NCBI GenBank assembly: GCA_950295325.1
Contig: OX485806.1
Location: 56,601,169-56,665,168 of the forward strand
Reading direction: 5' to 3'
DNA length: 64,000 nt
From: Polytrichum commune
Lineage: Eukaryota > Streptophyta > Polytrichopsida > Polytrichales > Polytrichaceae
The notes under the pieces are model-generated. The model was not told the origin of the DNA and did not search any database. It saw only the letters and a program-made list of their open reading frames with translations. How positions within the stretch are numbered: the stretch's first letter is position 1; each line of letters begins with the position of its first letter. Positions 30,835 to 43,301 of the stretch are shown here, piece after piece. The position numbers and the translations under genes are program-made.

Positions 30835-32060
30835 TTAAGGCCTTCGTCTTTTTAGGTGTTTTGCTATATAGTTGGCATTTTGGATACATACTAGATAATC
30901 TAATAAATCCTTCCTTGCCATCTTTCCTTCTAGCAAGGTTTTTTCTTCACTCACAAGGCCCATTGGCCTTGGGGGTTGAAAGACATATTTTTCGTCTCTA
31001 TGTGGCAAGTCGTTGTCATCCATTGGTGGGAGATAACAATCTACTAAGATTTCATCGAATGTCCGGTCTTTGCTAGCAAATAGTAAGTTGTGCAGAACAT
31101 AATAAAAATGGACAACCGTAGGAAGAAAATCAAGTTTCAAGGAGGATTTGCCTCAATTTCCTTAAATCTTGCTTTAAGTATGTCAAATGCTCGTTCAACG
31201 TTCATTCGCGTAGTTGAATGCTTCCAGTTGAAACAAACTTCTTCTGAAAAAAACAAACCCATAGACCCTATCTTATATGGTGTAATGCACCAATTCAAGA
31301 ATGGGTATTCACGGTCCGCCACAATGTATGGAGAAAATGAAAGACCCGCCGATTAAGTCAATGGATCATTGTGAAACCCACACATAATTCCCTCTTCTAC
31401 CTTTTGGTATAATTTCATAATTTTGAAATGTGCGCTATCATATAAGGATGTTGACAATCCAATATTGATAGACATGAAATAACATTTTCTATCTACAACA
31501 CCTTGTAGTAGGATTGAAAATCATTTGTATCGTTGCGGTGGTCAAATGCCGCGACGATATTTGATGGTGCCACAATATAAATATGTGACCTGTTTATAGC
31601 ACCAATACAATTGGACATTCATTGCTTAGTTTGAAACGTAGATTTGATTTGAACTAATATTCGACCTATCGGCCAAACAATGAGATGTCCGAAATTCTTG
31701 CTTATGGTCAAACACATTTGTCGAATAATCTCATGGACTGTAGATTTGCTAAGTGTCGCTTTATCTGCAACCAGAGGTATAGAGATACCATGCATAAGCT
31801 TAAATAGCGTGAACACCACTTTCTTCTCCACTCCAATTGGTTGTCTCCAATGCGTTTGTTGTCTTTGTATAAACGGTCAAAGGTTATGTACCAACCTGTC
31901 AAAAATTCTCCTTCACATTCGCAGGATGTCATAAAACATATCCGGGGTGTAAATGTGGGAAAAATACTCTTCAAACATATGGATCTAGGTTTAACATACC
32001 ACTTAGCATCTACAACACTACTGTGTCAAGCAAGAAGGTAAAAAATTTGCTTCTCATGTA
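30835..32060 (-). pseudogene. PIF/Harbinger transposase (DDE_Tnp_4-like), broken
   Basis: On the minus strand, about 32010-31780 gives a WYVKPRS...WYITFDRL segment. 31831-31619 gives VVFTLFKLMHGISIPLVADKATLSKSTVHEIIRQM, the N-terminal helical region of Harbinger transposases. 31322-31137 gives DREYPFLNWCITPYKIG followed by FNWKHSTTRMNVERAFDILKARF, the hallmark C-terminal DDE segment. 31140-30835 gives VVHFYYVLHNLL. The order is correct but frames change and the central catalytic part (about 31600-31330) is poorly preserved. Terminal inverted repeats with a TTA/TAA duplication were not found by eye. Confidence 0.75.
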
Positions 32061-34531
32061 GGTGCTCTAATGCTTCCTCCTTAGACTCATACCTTTCCAA
32101 TGGTTTATATATTGGGCCAAAAACATCGACCTCAACCCTATTTTTCAAATTTTTTTCTATGTGCAATATGAGCTTCACTTGCCTCCATTGATGTAATGTG
32201 TATGTGCATCATAATTACAAACATGCCAATCATTGTCATCATTATGGGAATAGCAGAGACAATATCTAGTGTGGCCATTGACCTTTGATGCGATGCGAGA
32301 TGTAGGGGGATGTTGGCGGGTCATCCGCAAAAAAATAGTGGTGGAATGCATGGAATCGTTGGTGGTGGCTGAGGTGGAGACCACATGCCAACAAGAAACT
32401 CCTTTGAAAGGACAAAAAATGTCGGCATTGGAGGTAGAGCTGGGATTTCACCCTCACAAAAAAAAATCAAGAGGTGGAAAGTGTAGAGATGGAGGATCTA
32501 GTTCGGAGGCGGATTGAACTATTGCTTCCTCCCGTGATTTTGCAACTTTCAATTACAAAAAATAGGATTAAGATTACATATCAATGTAGATTGGAGCAAT
32601 GTGTATAGCACTATACACAAAATACAAATTATTGTCACGGTGTTGGCATTTTGATTTTGAATAGCATTCAACAGACACGAAAATAAAATTTAATGTGAAA
32701 CCAAATCATAGTTAGAAATGAAAGCCATCTTAAATGTAATTGGAAATAGTATGTTAACTTCAACATTATTTTATGCTATCATGTGAGCTCCCACATGAAC
32801 CTCAATGTCAATTTAAGTTTGAATGTAAAGTTGTTAGATGATACTAGATCAAAACCAATTTAAAAATCATGTCAAATGGCATTCGAATTGAATGTGAAGA
32901 TGTTTATATATTCAAATTGTATGCATGAAGAACAATGCGTTTGCCAATAACATTGCCAATAAAGATGAAAGAAAGGTAATGGTGAGTAAAACAAATATGA
33001 AAGTGTGCAATTTAGAAGAGAAACCTATAACTACGTGCAGTTGTGGATGAAATTTTTGAAATGCCAAATTAACTGCGGCCAACCTCTCCCTAACGACATT
33101 GAAAGGGTTGGGCGGTGCAATGACGTCATCGCGCCACGGCAAACTATCAAAGTCAGTATCATCATCACGGACCATGAACAAAAGCGGCCCAAATCTGGTG
33201 ATTCTAAATCTTGTTTGGAGTTGAACCAAAGCATAAGAACTCGGAGATTAGTGCAATCATTTTTGCAATTCTCACTTGCAGTACATCTCCACAAGAAGAA
33301 GAAGTTGCATTCATGTGGTGTAGATCACATGATGGGAAGGAAAAGACAACCAAATATGACGGCGCCATATAAGTTGCCTTGTGCAAACACAACCATTGCA
33401 AAGACCTTAAAAAACCACACTTAACATCCATGAACACAAGTCTCCAACAAAAAAAAAAATAATAATCACAAACCCAATTTGGATTGTCAAAATTCGGACT
33501 CATGTTGCAACGAGTGTGAATAGTAATCGTAGAAGAAGATCTTGTACCCTTGCCAATAATCCTCGACCCTACACACATATATCTAGAATTTGATAAACCA
33601 AACATTCATACATGTAAGCATGATGAAGCATTTTCAAAGCACGCATACCAACGATCGAGTGATTCCAAATACAGAAATGACGAACCAACCCATGGTATGC
33701 CAACCATTACCTTGTTTGGTCCGAAACAAAATCCACAATGCTTGAAGTCTCAAAAATTGATCTTATTTACCATAGCCACGAATTTCAAAGAAAATACCTC
33801 TCACAGGCTTTCAAATTCAAAGTTTTTTGGAACTATTAATTGCCAAATGAAAGCTAGGCAGGTGCAAGTTGATTCAGTGGAAGTTAAATTTGAACTAATA
33901 TAACATGCCAAATACTACAACTCGAACCACTGTATGCAACCCTTGCTTCCATCAAAATCTAACAATTACAAGTTGTCATCCCTTCCCCATTGACTTCATC
34001 AGTTTTTTGCAAGGAGTAGGGTCTTCACTTGTCGCACAAAAACACAATACACACTTGTTTTGAACCTGCTACTACTTCCATGCAACATGACAATAAGATG
34101 AGTTTGATGAGCTTTAGAAGAATTAGTCACAAATGAGTATTGGCACCAAGATGCTATGTTACATCAACCAATCACAGACGACATTGAACTGTGAATAGAT
34201 AACATTCAGATTTTCCTATATAAGTAGTAACCTTACAAACTATTTCATAACAGCTGAAAGAATAGTTTATGAAGGCTTTTGGCACTTAAATACTGCATAC
34301 AGAGAAGAGTTGTGCTGACACACCTTCACGATTGCAAATGTTACCGAATTTGAACAAAATTTAAGCTTCAATGACATTGCACATATCACCGAAAACATGT
34401 TATAATTGAGAACCATGCAAAACATAAAAGTAGTGTTCAAATTACTTGTGTGAAAGAATATTGCGCCAAATTAATTGTGATCCCATAATGCACCACTCGG
34501 TTGTCGATTGCTCACATAATTTGGGTGTTGG
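32061..34531. other. Unassigned AT-rich sequence between Harbinger and CACTA copy 2
   Basis: No convincing gene. Several short frames on both strands look random. Some of it may be the upstream part of the Harbinger element. Confidence 0.4.
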
Positions 34532-34554
34532 CACTACAAGGAAAACACAAAAAA

Positions 34555-34800
34555 ATGACTACGGCCATATGACCGGATATGACTATCGGTTTTAAAGTAG
34601 TCATGTTGAATCAAAGTGATGACTAGAAGTGACTTTAGTCATCATATGACTAGGTTTTTAGTTGTATCGGACATGACCTAGATGGGAACTGTGTAGAGAA
34701 TGTGTGGGGGAACATGTTCTCTCAATAATTTTTATTTTCATGATAGTCATAATGAACCATATGACTAAAATTAGTATTTAGCTGACTACGATTTCCAAGT
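34555..34800. repeat. Left subterminal TGACTA motifs of CACTA copy 2
   Basis: Six or more TGACTA/TAGTCA half-sites occur within 250 bp of the CACTACAAGG terminus, matching the pattern at the right end of copy 1. Confidence 0.6.
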
Positions 34801-35429
34801 CCTAATAGTGAATGGTTGTTATATTGCATTTGGACTTTCTTCTTACTTATTCATGTTGTGAGTCCTTAGTCTTTGATCATTTCAGCAAATGTTTTATGGC
34901 AATGGCATTTTTGCTGGTTGTATATTGAATGTTTAGAATACAATCATTTTTTACTTATTTGCAATGCTTTTGAGTTCAATTAATTTTACGCAACATCATA
35001 GTTTATTTCTTGGCTTTACAATATGCAATAACATAGTCCATACGATCCCAAAAAAAATGATATGTGCCTATAGCTACTATCTTTGACATGTGACCTCTCA
35101 TACCTAATGTCAGACAACATCATCTTCCAAATCTGGATCTTCTTCCACAACGTCCAACCCCCGATTCAACGTCTTCCATAGGTAGAGCCCTGCATCCCCT
35201 CAATACATGGGTACCAGATGCTATGTCAATGGAAGTGGTATGGGCCTTGAGCCATGATGTTCTTCGTCCTTGCCTTACTACATACTATGCATTTCAAGTC
35301 TTCTGTCTATTTTTTATGATACTTTTGAGCTTCATGGCTCTCTCCGTAAAATAATATTCCACCCATCTTTTCTCTTGTCATTTAAGAAAAAATAATTGTT
35401 GCACATGAAAGGGAAATGCAAATGAGTCT

Positions 35430-35690
35430 ACTGAATAAGGGATCAATTGATCAAATTTGAAGAGTGAATCATTTACACATGTATTTGATACTCCAGAAAT
35501 TGTGAAGTAATTTTAAGAGGAGAAACATTGTAATTAAACGCATTATTCAAGAACCTTGGTATAGTGGATTAATTTATTCCTCTGGGACCTTCGTGAGCTC
35601 TACCTCCTTGAACTCTTCTTCTTCTATGGTAGTGGCATCTTTGTCATCCTCGAGTCCATCATTAATTATGGTAGGGTTGTTGTTGTAGCA
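35430..35690 (-). pseudogene. TNP2 N-terminal remnant, CACTA copy 2
   Basis: The stretch follows 2745-2970 of copy 1: CACATGTATTTGATACTCCAG, TTGTGAAG, CCTTGGTATAGTGGA, TTCGTGAGCTCTACCTCCTTGA and TCCATCATTAATTATGGTAG correspond base by base with many changes. It no longer encodes a frame. Confidence 0.65.
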
Positions 35691-35739
35691 CATATATTTA
35701 TAAACCATGGGTTTGCTTTGCACATATTTTTGAACTCCA

Positions 35740-35960
35740 TTTTCAAAAGCAATTGCCTTACAAATGACAATAATTCATTCATGGCCTTTGCTGCTTGCTA
35801 TGCAAATACACCCCATCCCATGTATGGATGTGCTAACACTCTAACCTCCCACTTCCTATTCCAAAATGTAAAATGAGTGAGCTTCAGAATTGCTCATAAG
35901 CCCCATCGCCCATAGAAAGTATCTGTCCCAAAATTACATGCCAACTTTTGTTGCTCGCTA
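35740..35960 (-). pseudogene. SET-segment remnant, CACTA copy 2
   Basis: On the minus strand it reads about KWEVRVLAHPYMGWGVFA, then a stop, then NELLSFV, matching KWEVRVSTHPHMGWGLYA...DELLPFV of copy 1 (4390-4180). It lies between the TNP2 N-terminal remnant and the transposase-associated remnant, as in copy 1. This shows the SET segment is part of the family. Confidence 0.7.
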
Positions 35961-36164
35961 AATGAAGTAGGCTCTCTCTTCCTTTGAAGTAGTAGAGTAG
36001 CTGAAATTATAGACTTTAAAAGAACAATTGTTGCGGCCTGCACATAAGATCTCCACATTTCCTACAGGTTTGAATGCAACATAGTAAACTATACACCATC
36101 CCACCTAGATATTGCTTAGAAGAAAAAAAAAACATCAACAATGTCTAGCAAACATATCATGATT

Positions 36165-36355
36165 AATTTCTTGAATTCAGGATCTTGCTTGTACTCTCAA
36201 AGATGTTTGCGAATGATTTTCTTTGATAGCATTTTGCACCCATGCATTTTTTATATATGCATGCCTAACTTGTGAGTTGTTGTCTATCTGCTTTCTTTTC
36301 CTCTATGTTCCACAATTACAACTGCAAAAGATCCTCTTGTGTTCTCGAATCCATT
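36165..36355 (-). pseudogene. Transposase-associated domain remnant, CACTA copy 2
   Basis: TCTTGAATTCAGGATCTTGC, AGATGTTTGCGAATG, CACCCATGCATTT and CTGCAAAAGATCCTC match 4598-4770 of copy 1 in the same orientation. The frame is broken. Confidence 0.75.
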
Positions 36356-36450
36356 TCCAAATGTTTTTATGCAATTAAAGGGGATTCAATTCATTTCTTG
36401 TACATGATAGTCATGCGAAGGATGTATACAAGTCCATGAACGACGGTTGG

Positions 36451-38786
36451 TGTGAGCACCAAACCTTCACCCTTATGCGTCCTAGTCCAGGTGAAGGTTT
36501 AGGATTCACCAGTGAATTTTCAACCCTAGTTGCGGGTGCCAGTTTACTACATGTGACCACGGCACAAATAAAAACGCACACACAACTTTACTGCACTGGT
36601 TTTATTTAAAATAACAAGCATTAACAAATGTTTTATACAAGTGGCCCCATCCCTAACCCTCTCTTCCTTAACTACCACAATTCCACCTTAAATCCTTAGA
36701 CTCCTTCTTTGCTTAAGCCTTGGATCCAACCGGCAGCCAGCAGTCATTCGATTGGCTGCTCCTTGTTGCAAGCCGTCAACCCGTCAACTTCAGGGTATGA
36801 ACCCAGGTTAATGTCCTGCCACACTGGCCAACTGCCTCTGTACTTCCAATCGGCAGCAGCTGGCTTGAACCCCTGTGCCCCCTCTCAATCCCTGGAATCT
36901 AACCCCGCAGCTGCATTCGAATAAGCTGGTCCCTGCCAGACTGCCAACCATTCACTCTGCCACCCAATTCCGGTGTGCACTGCCCTTCGCCGCCCTTAAT
37001 CCATCTTCCCCAAAACCCAGCCTCTTCGTGCTGGATTACAATGCCCATTTCCCAAAGAGATCTGACCTTCCTCAGGATCTTTTCCTGTTAATGCCGCAAG
37101 TCTCCCCTTAAAATCCTCGCATTCTCTTCTCCTTACTGAAATCTTACAATCCTCTCCTGGAATCGTCAGGTTGCTCCCAGTCAATCCACACTCCCTTAGA
37201 ACAATCTTGAAGCAGCATGCTACCTATGCAATGTGCACAAGCATTCAATCTTCAACCTCCTTCACCCCTCTGCCGCATTCAATTCCCCTCCACATTCAAT
37301 CTGCAGCCACATTTTTATCCTCAGCCACCCTCAATCCTCAGCCGCAATTTCATCTTCAGCCTCATTCAATCTGTCCTTGTGAAAATTCCCCTACCGCATT
37401 CCAGCAGCTGCTCTCCGCTGCATGTTCTCCGTAGCCGCACCGAGACGTCAAGAGAGAGAGAGAGAGGAGAGCGGACCAGGGGCTTCTCCTTGGTCCCGGT
37501 CCAAAAATTGTTATGTGTCGCGCACCTCTCCATGAGGAGTGGCCGAAACACCATGGGCACAAGGGGGACCCCGGAGTGACACCCGGGACTTGTGGCGCCG
37601 TTGGTGAGAGGGCCCAAGTGATCCTAGTGTGGGTGAGGGCCCCGGGCGTTGGGAACGCCTCCCACCCACGAAGACTAGGAGGCACAAGGGTAAGGCCATG
37701 AGCTATGCGTAGCTCATGGCATGGTGATTCTAGAAAGCTCAAGAACACCTCAATCGGAGGTGTGAGCTAGGAGTTATGGCCATTTGAGTGGGGCGCTGTC
37801 CCGGGACAGCGCCCTGGTACAGCAGTGCCTGGGAGTGATTCCCGGGACTGCCAAGGTTCAAACAGGCATAACTTCCTCAAGACTTGCTCAAATAGGGCAA
37901 GTGAGGAGTCCATCGGCATCTACGTGAAGCGTAGATGAGGATGAAGTGGTTGGTTGTTATGATCAGACATCATACAAGGAAGTTATGATGGTCTGAAGCT
38001 GCTAGGGGGTTCTAGGCCCAGCAGCTAAAGGAAAATGTCCACTTGGCCCCAACTCTTGGTAGAGAGACAAGAGGTTGGTTGGCGGTGGGGTAGGGGCCCC
38101 GCGTGAAGTCCTAGAGGCTTATATGGGTGAGGTGGTGTGGCCTCACCCACCCGAGGCCGAACGGCAAGGCGTCCATGGGCTTTGGCCTATTGTGAGGCCA
38201 TAGTTGCCTAGTATGGTTCGGGTTGTTGTAGTGTTGCTCCGGCAACGCGATGATCAACATAGGATTGGACTTCCATGGATGGAAGTCCACATTGGGGAAA
38301 TGGGTTACCGATTAAGGGGTGAGTCCCGAAAGCAAAGTAGGAGGGTTGGTTCCCTCCTATGAACTATTGGTCCGGGGTTAGAGGAGCTAACCATTAGCAT
38401 GGCGGTATGCGAAGGGTTAGCCACTCGTAACCTTTGCTAGAATTGAAAATTGGCAAGATGGTCAAGGGGGGGCTAGCAAGGGTTGCGACATTATGGGTGC
38501 AGTGCACCCCCCCCCTTAATCAAACACTCGTTAAGCCTAAACCAAACTGGGTTGTAGCCATCCTCCTAACTAACTTCCTACCTACCACTACAATTTAGCC
38601 CTTCCTTCCTACTACCTCGCTATGTCCGACTAATAACCCCCACCATTATAACTTAATGGTCTAAAAACCACACACACATGCTTTCCATTATTTTTATGTT
38701 TTAATATGATCAATGCAAAGTCAAAACACAAGTCTTAATGAATTTTTAGGTTCAATAACCTGTGTGGGCCCATTTTTGGGCTCACA
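36451..38786 (+). mobile_element. Solo LTR of the TGTGAG...CTCACA family, TSD GTTGG
   Basis: It begins TGTGAGCACCAAACC and ends TTTTTGGGCTCACA. GTTGG precedes it at 36446-36450 and follows at 38787-38791. It contains a second solo LTR (37516-38490), so its own length is about 1.36 kb. No internal retroelement genes are present, consistent with recombination between two LTRs. Confidence 0.88.
37516..38490 (+). mobile_element. Solo LTR of the TGTCGCG gypsy family, TSD TTATG
   Basis: It begins TGTCGCGCACCTCTCC and ends AAGGGTTGCGACA. TTATG flanks both sides (37511-37515 and 38491-38495). It is a close copy of the LTRs of the gypsy element at 46972-59216. It is nested in the TGTGAG-family LTR. 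The open frames inside it (for example the one reading MCRAPLHEEW) are shared by every LTR copy and are not genes. Confidence 0.93.
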
Positions 38787-38834
38787 GTTGGATTATTTAG
38801 AATTTTACTATGATTGAAGTCGATCACGTCTATA

Positions 38835-39035
38835 CCTAGTCAATTTATGACTAGTTGTAGTGTTCAATAAAACAAATAAATGACTACCAATAGTCATCAA
38901 TGTAGTAAGCAATACAGAAAGACCTAAACCTAACAAAAGATCTATGACTAAGACTAGTCATACATGTAGGACAACCATGACTAAATGTAGTCATTCTCTT
39001 TGTAAACCAATGACTACATGTAGTCATCAAGAATT
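38835..39035. repeat. TGACTA-N4-TAGTCA cluster in CACTA copy 2
   Basis: TGACTACCAATAGTCA, TGACTAAGACTAGTCA, TGACTAAATGTAGTCA and TGACTACATGTAGTCA occur within 150 bp. The last is a perfect 16-bp palindrome (39010-39025). Confidence 0.8.
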
Positions 39036-39445
39036 TCAAAAAAAAATCTAAAACCTACATGCAACGTAAATGACATGTCTACCCTATCCCCATGGGTTAC
39101 CTATCCTATTTCCGAGCGATTTCCTTGTAATTCCATGGCCCAGGTACCTATTTCTGTGGCCGTTTCTTTTTTTGCCCCAGTGTGTTGTTATTCAACCTTC
39201 AATTGTTCTTCGGCATTTTTTCTTTGGTCTAGCGTGCTTTGTCCTCTCTTTCATCTCTTTACTTGAAGTCTTATTGTTACATTGAGGTGTGAAGCTTGCT
39301 TCTAGGTATCTCTAACCTTTGAATCAATTGTTGTCTCAATATTGGTCTTCCTCTCCAAGGAAAATGACTCAAATACCTCCACTATTGGCGTCTTCCTTTG
39401 TATACGTGATACTGAGGTCCATAGCCAATTTATTGGGTGAGCATG

Positions 39446-42416
39446 TGTGGTACTTTTGGGCCACCCCCTTTCGAGGGAGCCTAAAAGTATCACACAAGCC
39501 CTTCGGTGAAGGTGGCCTGCATTTGCAGGCGCCCAAGCCGAACCCGGATGATAGGTGTATAACGTGAGTAGTTAGATTTTTAAGGGAGATTAAATATGCG
39601 TCGTAGTACCTCCGGAGGTTGGGCCTTAGTTTTTTACTAGTGTGGCTTTAAACTCCACTAACCAATTTCATATCTAGTTCTAACCTTAACCTACAACCTA
39701 TTCTACGCGCAGACGCACCAGCCTTGAAACCAAGGCAATCCTAATTTGTGAATTGGGATGGTTCTAATACACCCAACCGGGTGTGACTCATACCACCCTA
39801 ACTCAACGAACGGAATAACGACAATTTGATGGACCATTCAATTCTTCTTATTTTTTTATTTAGTTTTATTTAGTTTTCTAAGCGGGGGAACTTGGCCTAA
39901 GTCCCACCCTTCACACAAATTCCTTCTTAATTACTTATTTTTGTTTGCACGTCTTAACTCACTACATTAACATATTAGGCATCACCCCTTACCTGGTTGG
40001 TGCACCCCTTACCTCGGAACCTTCTAAGGCCTCGTGCAGGTCCTTTGAAGGTCGAGTAACATCTCAAACCCTTCGGACATCAATGGTTCGAAGGGTGGTG
40101 TCACTCTACCGAGTTAAGTTTCCGATTCGGGTCTCTTGCCAACAAGGGTTTACGATTTATTTTGTATGTTTTGATTGTTAAATGTGTTTACACTGGATAG
40201 ACCACGAAATGCAACTCAATGGGACCAGGGTGACGGGCAACCTGTAGGTTCAACCTGTTGCGCAATCTTCATAAATTGGGGCCATTACTCCCAATTTATG
40301 GGGCCAACAACATAATAGTGGATTTGCGGGTCATTAACCCCACCTTTCCACCAACAACATTCAGAGTGGTCGTGTCGGTGATTAATCCGACTTACCACAC
40401 ACGAAACTTGCTAATAAATGAAGCTACTACCACAAAACATACCAAGGGCCCCGAAAACAATGGAATTGGGTACTCCCTTGGCGGTCAAGTGGTCAAGCCA
40501 CTTGACCTTACGAGATAGGTGAGTGGGTTTAGAGATGCGTACCTTAGCCGTGCTCCCTCCAATCCTAAATGGAAGGCTTAAGGTTAGTTAATTTACCTCA
40601 ATTTTCCTCGGTTGATTTGGGCTTGATGTAGGCCGAGCCGCTACCTCCTTCCTTGCTCCACTTTCCGAGCGTCGACCTTGCCTCCTTCTTTGTAACTAGT
40701 TTGGTAGTAAGCGTACCTTAGTTAACAATTAAAATATAAAGTGTTATTCTGCCCTGTAATTTAATCCTAAGCATAATATTTATACTTAGTGCACCAAATT
40801 ATCTTTCCAATGATCTAAAAATTACTCTAATCGGATAAGAAATGCAAAAGTTATGAGGGTTGGAAGTGTGAGGTCGATTCAACCGACCCTTCCAACCCAC
40901 CTATCTACCTTCTAACTTCAAGAATTCATAGCACATTCCTTACTACTTGGATCTAGGCTTTCCTTATACCATTGGAAAGCTATGAACAAGCTCTAACTAG
41001 AAAAATTATGACATCAGCAGGTTAAGCTAATAGAAATTCAGCGGACTCCTTGTAACACAGCAGTCAATCAAGAAGGCTTAAACTATGTATCTCGCCTTCA
41101 ACAATTCATATCTAATTCAAATTTTAGTCAAATCAAACGTTCTATATGACCCTGGAGAGATATTAAAAATATGTATTTGATAAAAATATGTGATTAGAAA
41201 GGTAAGCCGAAGTGAACCCAGCAGGTCCTCTGTAATGCAGCAGTCAACCAAAAGTTCTCAAATTATGTGTCCCATCTTGCACAATTCATATCTAATTCAA
41301 ATCATGCTCAAATCAAATGTTCTAAGCCATTTTGGAAAGCTACACAAAAGTTCTACTTGGGAAAAATATAATTTCTTGGAATTAAAATTCTTATTGGGCT
41401 CGCAGGTCTGATCCAGCAGCCGCTACCCACAAGACCACCTAGTTTTTCTACTCCATCTTTGAAAATCCATAACTAATTGTCATCTCAACCAAATCACAAA
41501 TGGGAAACGGCTATGGATAGCTATATGAAATCTCTCTAAGAGAAAAATGATAAGTATCTTGTTCTAGCTTTTGAACTAAGCCTTCAGGGCATTGGCAGAT
41601 GAGGTCTATAATGCCTCTACTCAAAACTCTACCATCCAACCTACCTCTACAAAAGAAGGAATAATTTTGTTGGTGTGTTAATAAACACACAACCTAACTA
41701 GGAGAGAGAGAGTAGAGGAGGTTCTCAAGCCTTTCTTTTAGACCATTGAGAATACATGCTAAAGGATTTTTTCCTAACTACATTGAAGCAGGGCTTCGCC
41801 CAAAAACTAGAGAAAGAGAGAGAGCTACAAGGTGGAAGGAGGGGTTTTTAAACCCTCTCACAAAAGGGTTGGACCCCTCCTCCACCGGATCCATTTTTCA
41901 AACCCTTTCCCGAAATTTTGGCTCGGGGGTTTTCCCGGTTGAGGTTGCCATCCTCTCGCCGAGGTGGCTCCGACAAAAAACCTTTAGAAATCTTTCTAAT
42001 TTTTCCGCCATCGAGTTGGCAAGGGGGCAAGTGGGTAAGTATCCCCCTTGCTCTCTTTCTTTTTTGTCTTCAAAATTCTTCACGCCGATTTTATCTTCTT
42101 ACCTAAACCACCTCTAATAGTCTTGTGTGCCTCACACTACTAATAAACTAACACTTGCTTAGCTAGCATTTACTAACATTTGCTTAATAGCTAGCATCTA
42201 CTAATATTTGCTTAGCTAGTTGTTTTTACTAGCTAGCATATTTTTTCTACTTTGCTATCTTCTAGCACTACTTAGTTTCATTTTGACCTTCCTTCTTCTA
42301 GGCTAAATACTAAATGAACTAATTTTTCCTAAATTCCCTATCAATTCTAACTTTTAATGCTAACATTCTAACTAAAAGTGATCCCGCAGAGTGGTGGACC
42401 ACTCAAAGGGTTCACA
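39446..42416. mobile_element. 2.97-kb solo LTR, TSD GCATG
   Basis: It begins TGTGGTACTTTTGGGCC and ends AAAGGGTTCACA, flanked by GCATG at 39441-39445 and 42417-42421. The second copy at 50089-52926 is nearly identical, apart from a 133-bp segment (about 39986-40118) missing there. Joining its flanks restores similarity to the accessory gene of CACTA copy 1 near 7485, so it inserted into that exon in copy 2. No retroelement genes are inside; orientation is unknown. Confidence 0.9.
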
Positions 42417-42421
42417 GCATG

Positions 42422-43208
42422 TGGAAGAAGTATTCCAAGGAATTGCTATGATACCACAGATATCGATTGTTGTTTTGGATTGAATTTTAAGGTTGTTGTC
42501 TAACATGTTTGAGGACTCTAGGGACGTTCCTATTCTGGGCAAGAGAAGGTCAACTCCTCATAGTCGTTGTTCCAAATCAGGGTGTGGACCTTCTTCCAAT
42601 TGATGTTCAATGTTTGATCCAGTGTTTGATTAAGAAAAGAGGACATGCGCACCAGAGGCAGTGTGGGTGACGACAACAACAAGATGATAGAGTGGGACAA
42701 AGAGCGCATATTGCTGTTGAGTCAACAACCCGCAATAAAGGTACGTAACCCTAAACCCAAAATCCTTAGAGAATATGACTAAGACTAGTTATTAGTTTAA
42801 ACAATATGACTAACACTAATTATTACTTTAAAAAACATGATTAAAACTAGTCATTTCTATAAAAAATGTGACTAAGACTAGTCATCTAAGTCATAGGTAT
42901 GATTAATTATGTCATTATCCTAGAAAACGTTACTACGGCTAGTCGTGTAGTTAGTCATCACTAGTGGTTGTGTATTCACTTGTGAATAATCCATGTGTAT
43001 AGGAAAAACGCCAAATATCATAGCCTCAAATTTGGGAGGTAAGAAGATAACCCTAGACAATGTCGGCAATCCCTTTGGGATTTAGGGTTCCTAAGCCTTA
43101 TTTCCAAACATTGATCATAAAACAATCATACAAGCAAATCAAAATGTTGAAGGAGTCATGACACGATGACGGATCCAACCATGACTACTTGGAAGAGGGA
43201 TGTCAACA
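42422..43208 (+). pseudogene. Accessory-gene remnant, CACTA copy 2, first part
   Basis: GTGGAAGAAGTATTCCA followed by CCACAGATATCGA matches 7488-7545 of copy 1. Further on, AGGACTCTAGGGA...CCTATTC and AGAAGGTCAACT follow 7575-7620. TGACTA/TAGTCA motifs at 42770-42970 correspond to the intron cluster at 7860-8010. Frames are destroyed. Confidence 0.65.
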
Positions 43209-43301
43209 TACAGTCCACCCTCTATAAATTTTACACCTATAAGTGTTAATCCTCTCTAAATGTTAACTTTCTTCTACTCCCCACATATTGCACACTATAA
43301 A

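Noticed and set aside
37511..37701. Overlapping open frames repeated at 37.5, 43.3, 46.9 and 56.0 kb (one reads MCRAPLHEEWPKHH..., the antisense one reads LLVFVGG...)
   Set aside because: They are present in every copy of the TGTCGCG LTR, solo LTRs included, and arise from GC-rich LTR sequence. No domain is recognisable.
40258..42117. Frames that recur identically near 40.3-42.1 kb and 50.8-52.6 kb
   Set aside because: They lie inside the two near-identical solo LTRs. Their repetition reflects copying of the LTR and is not evidence of gene conservation.
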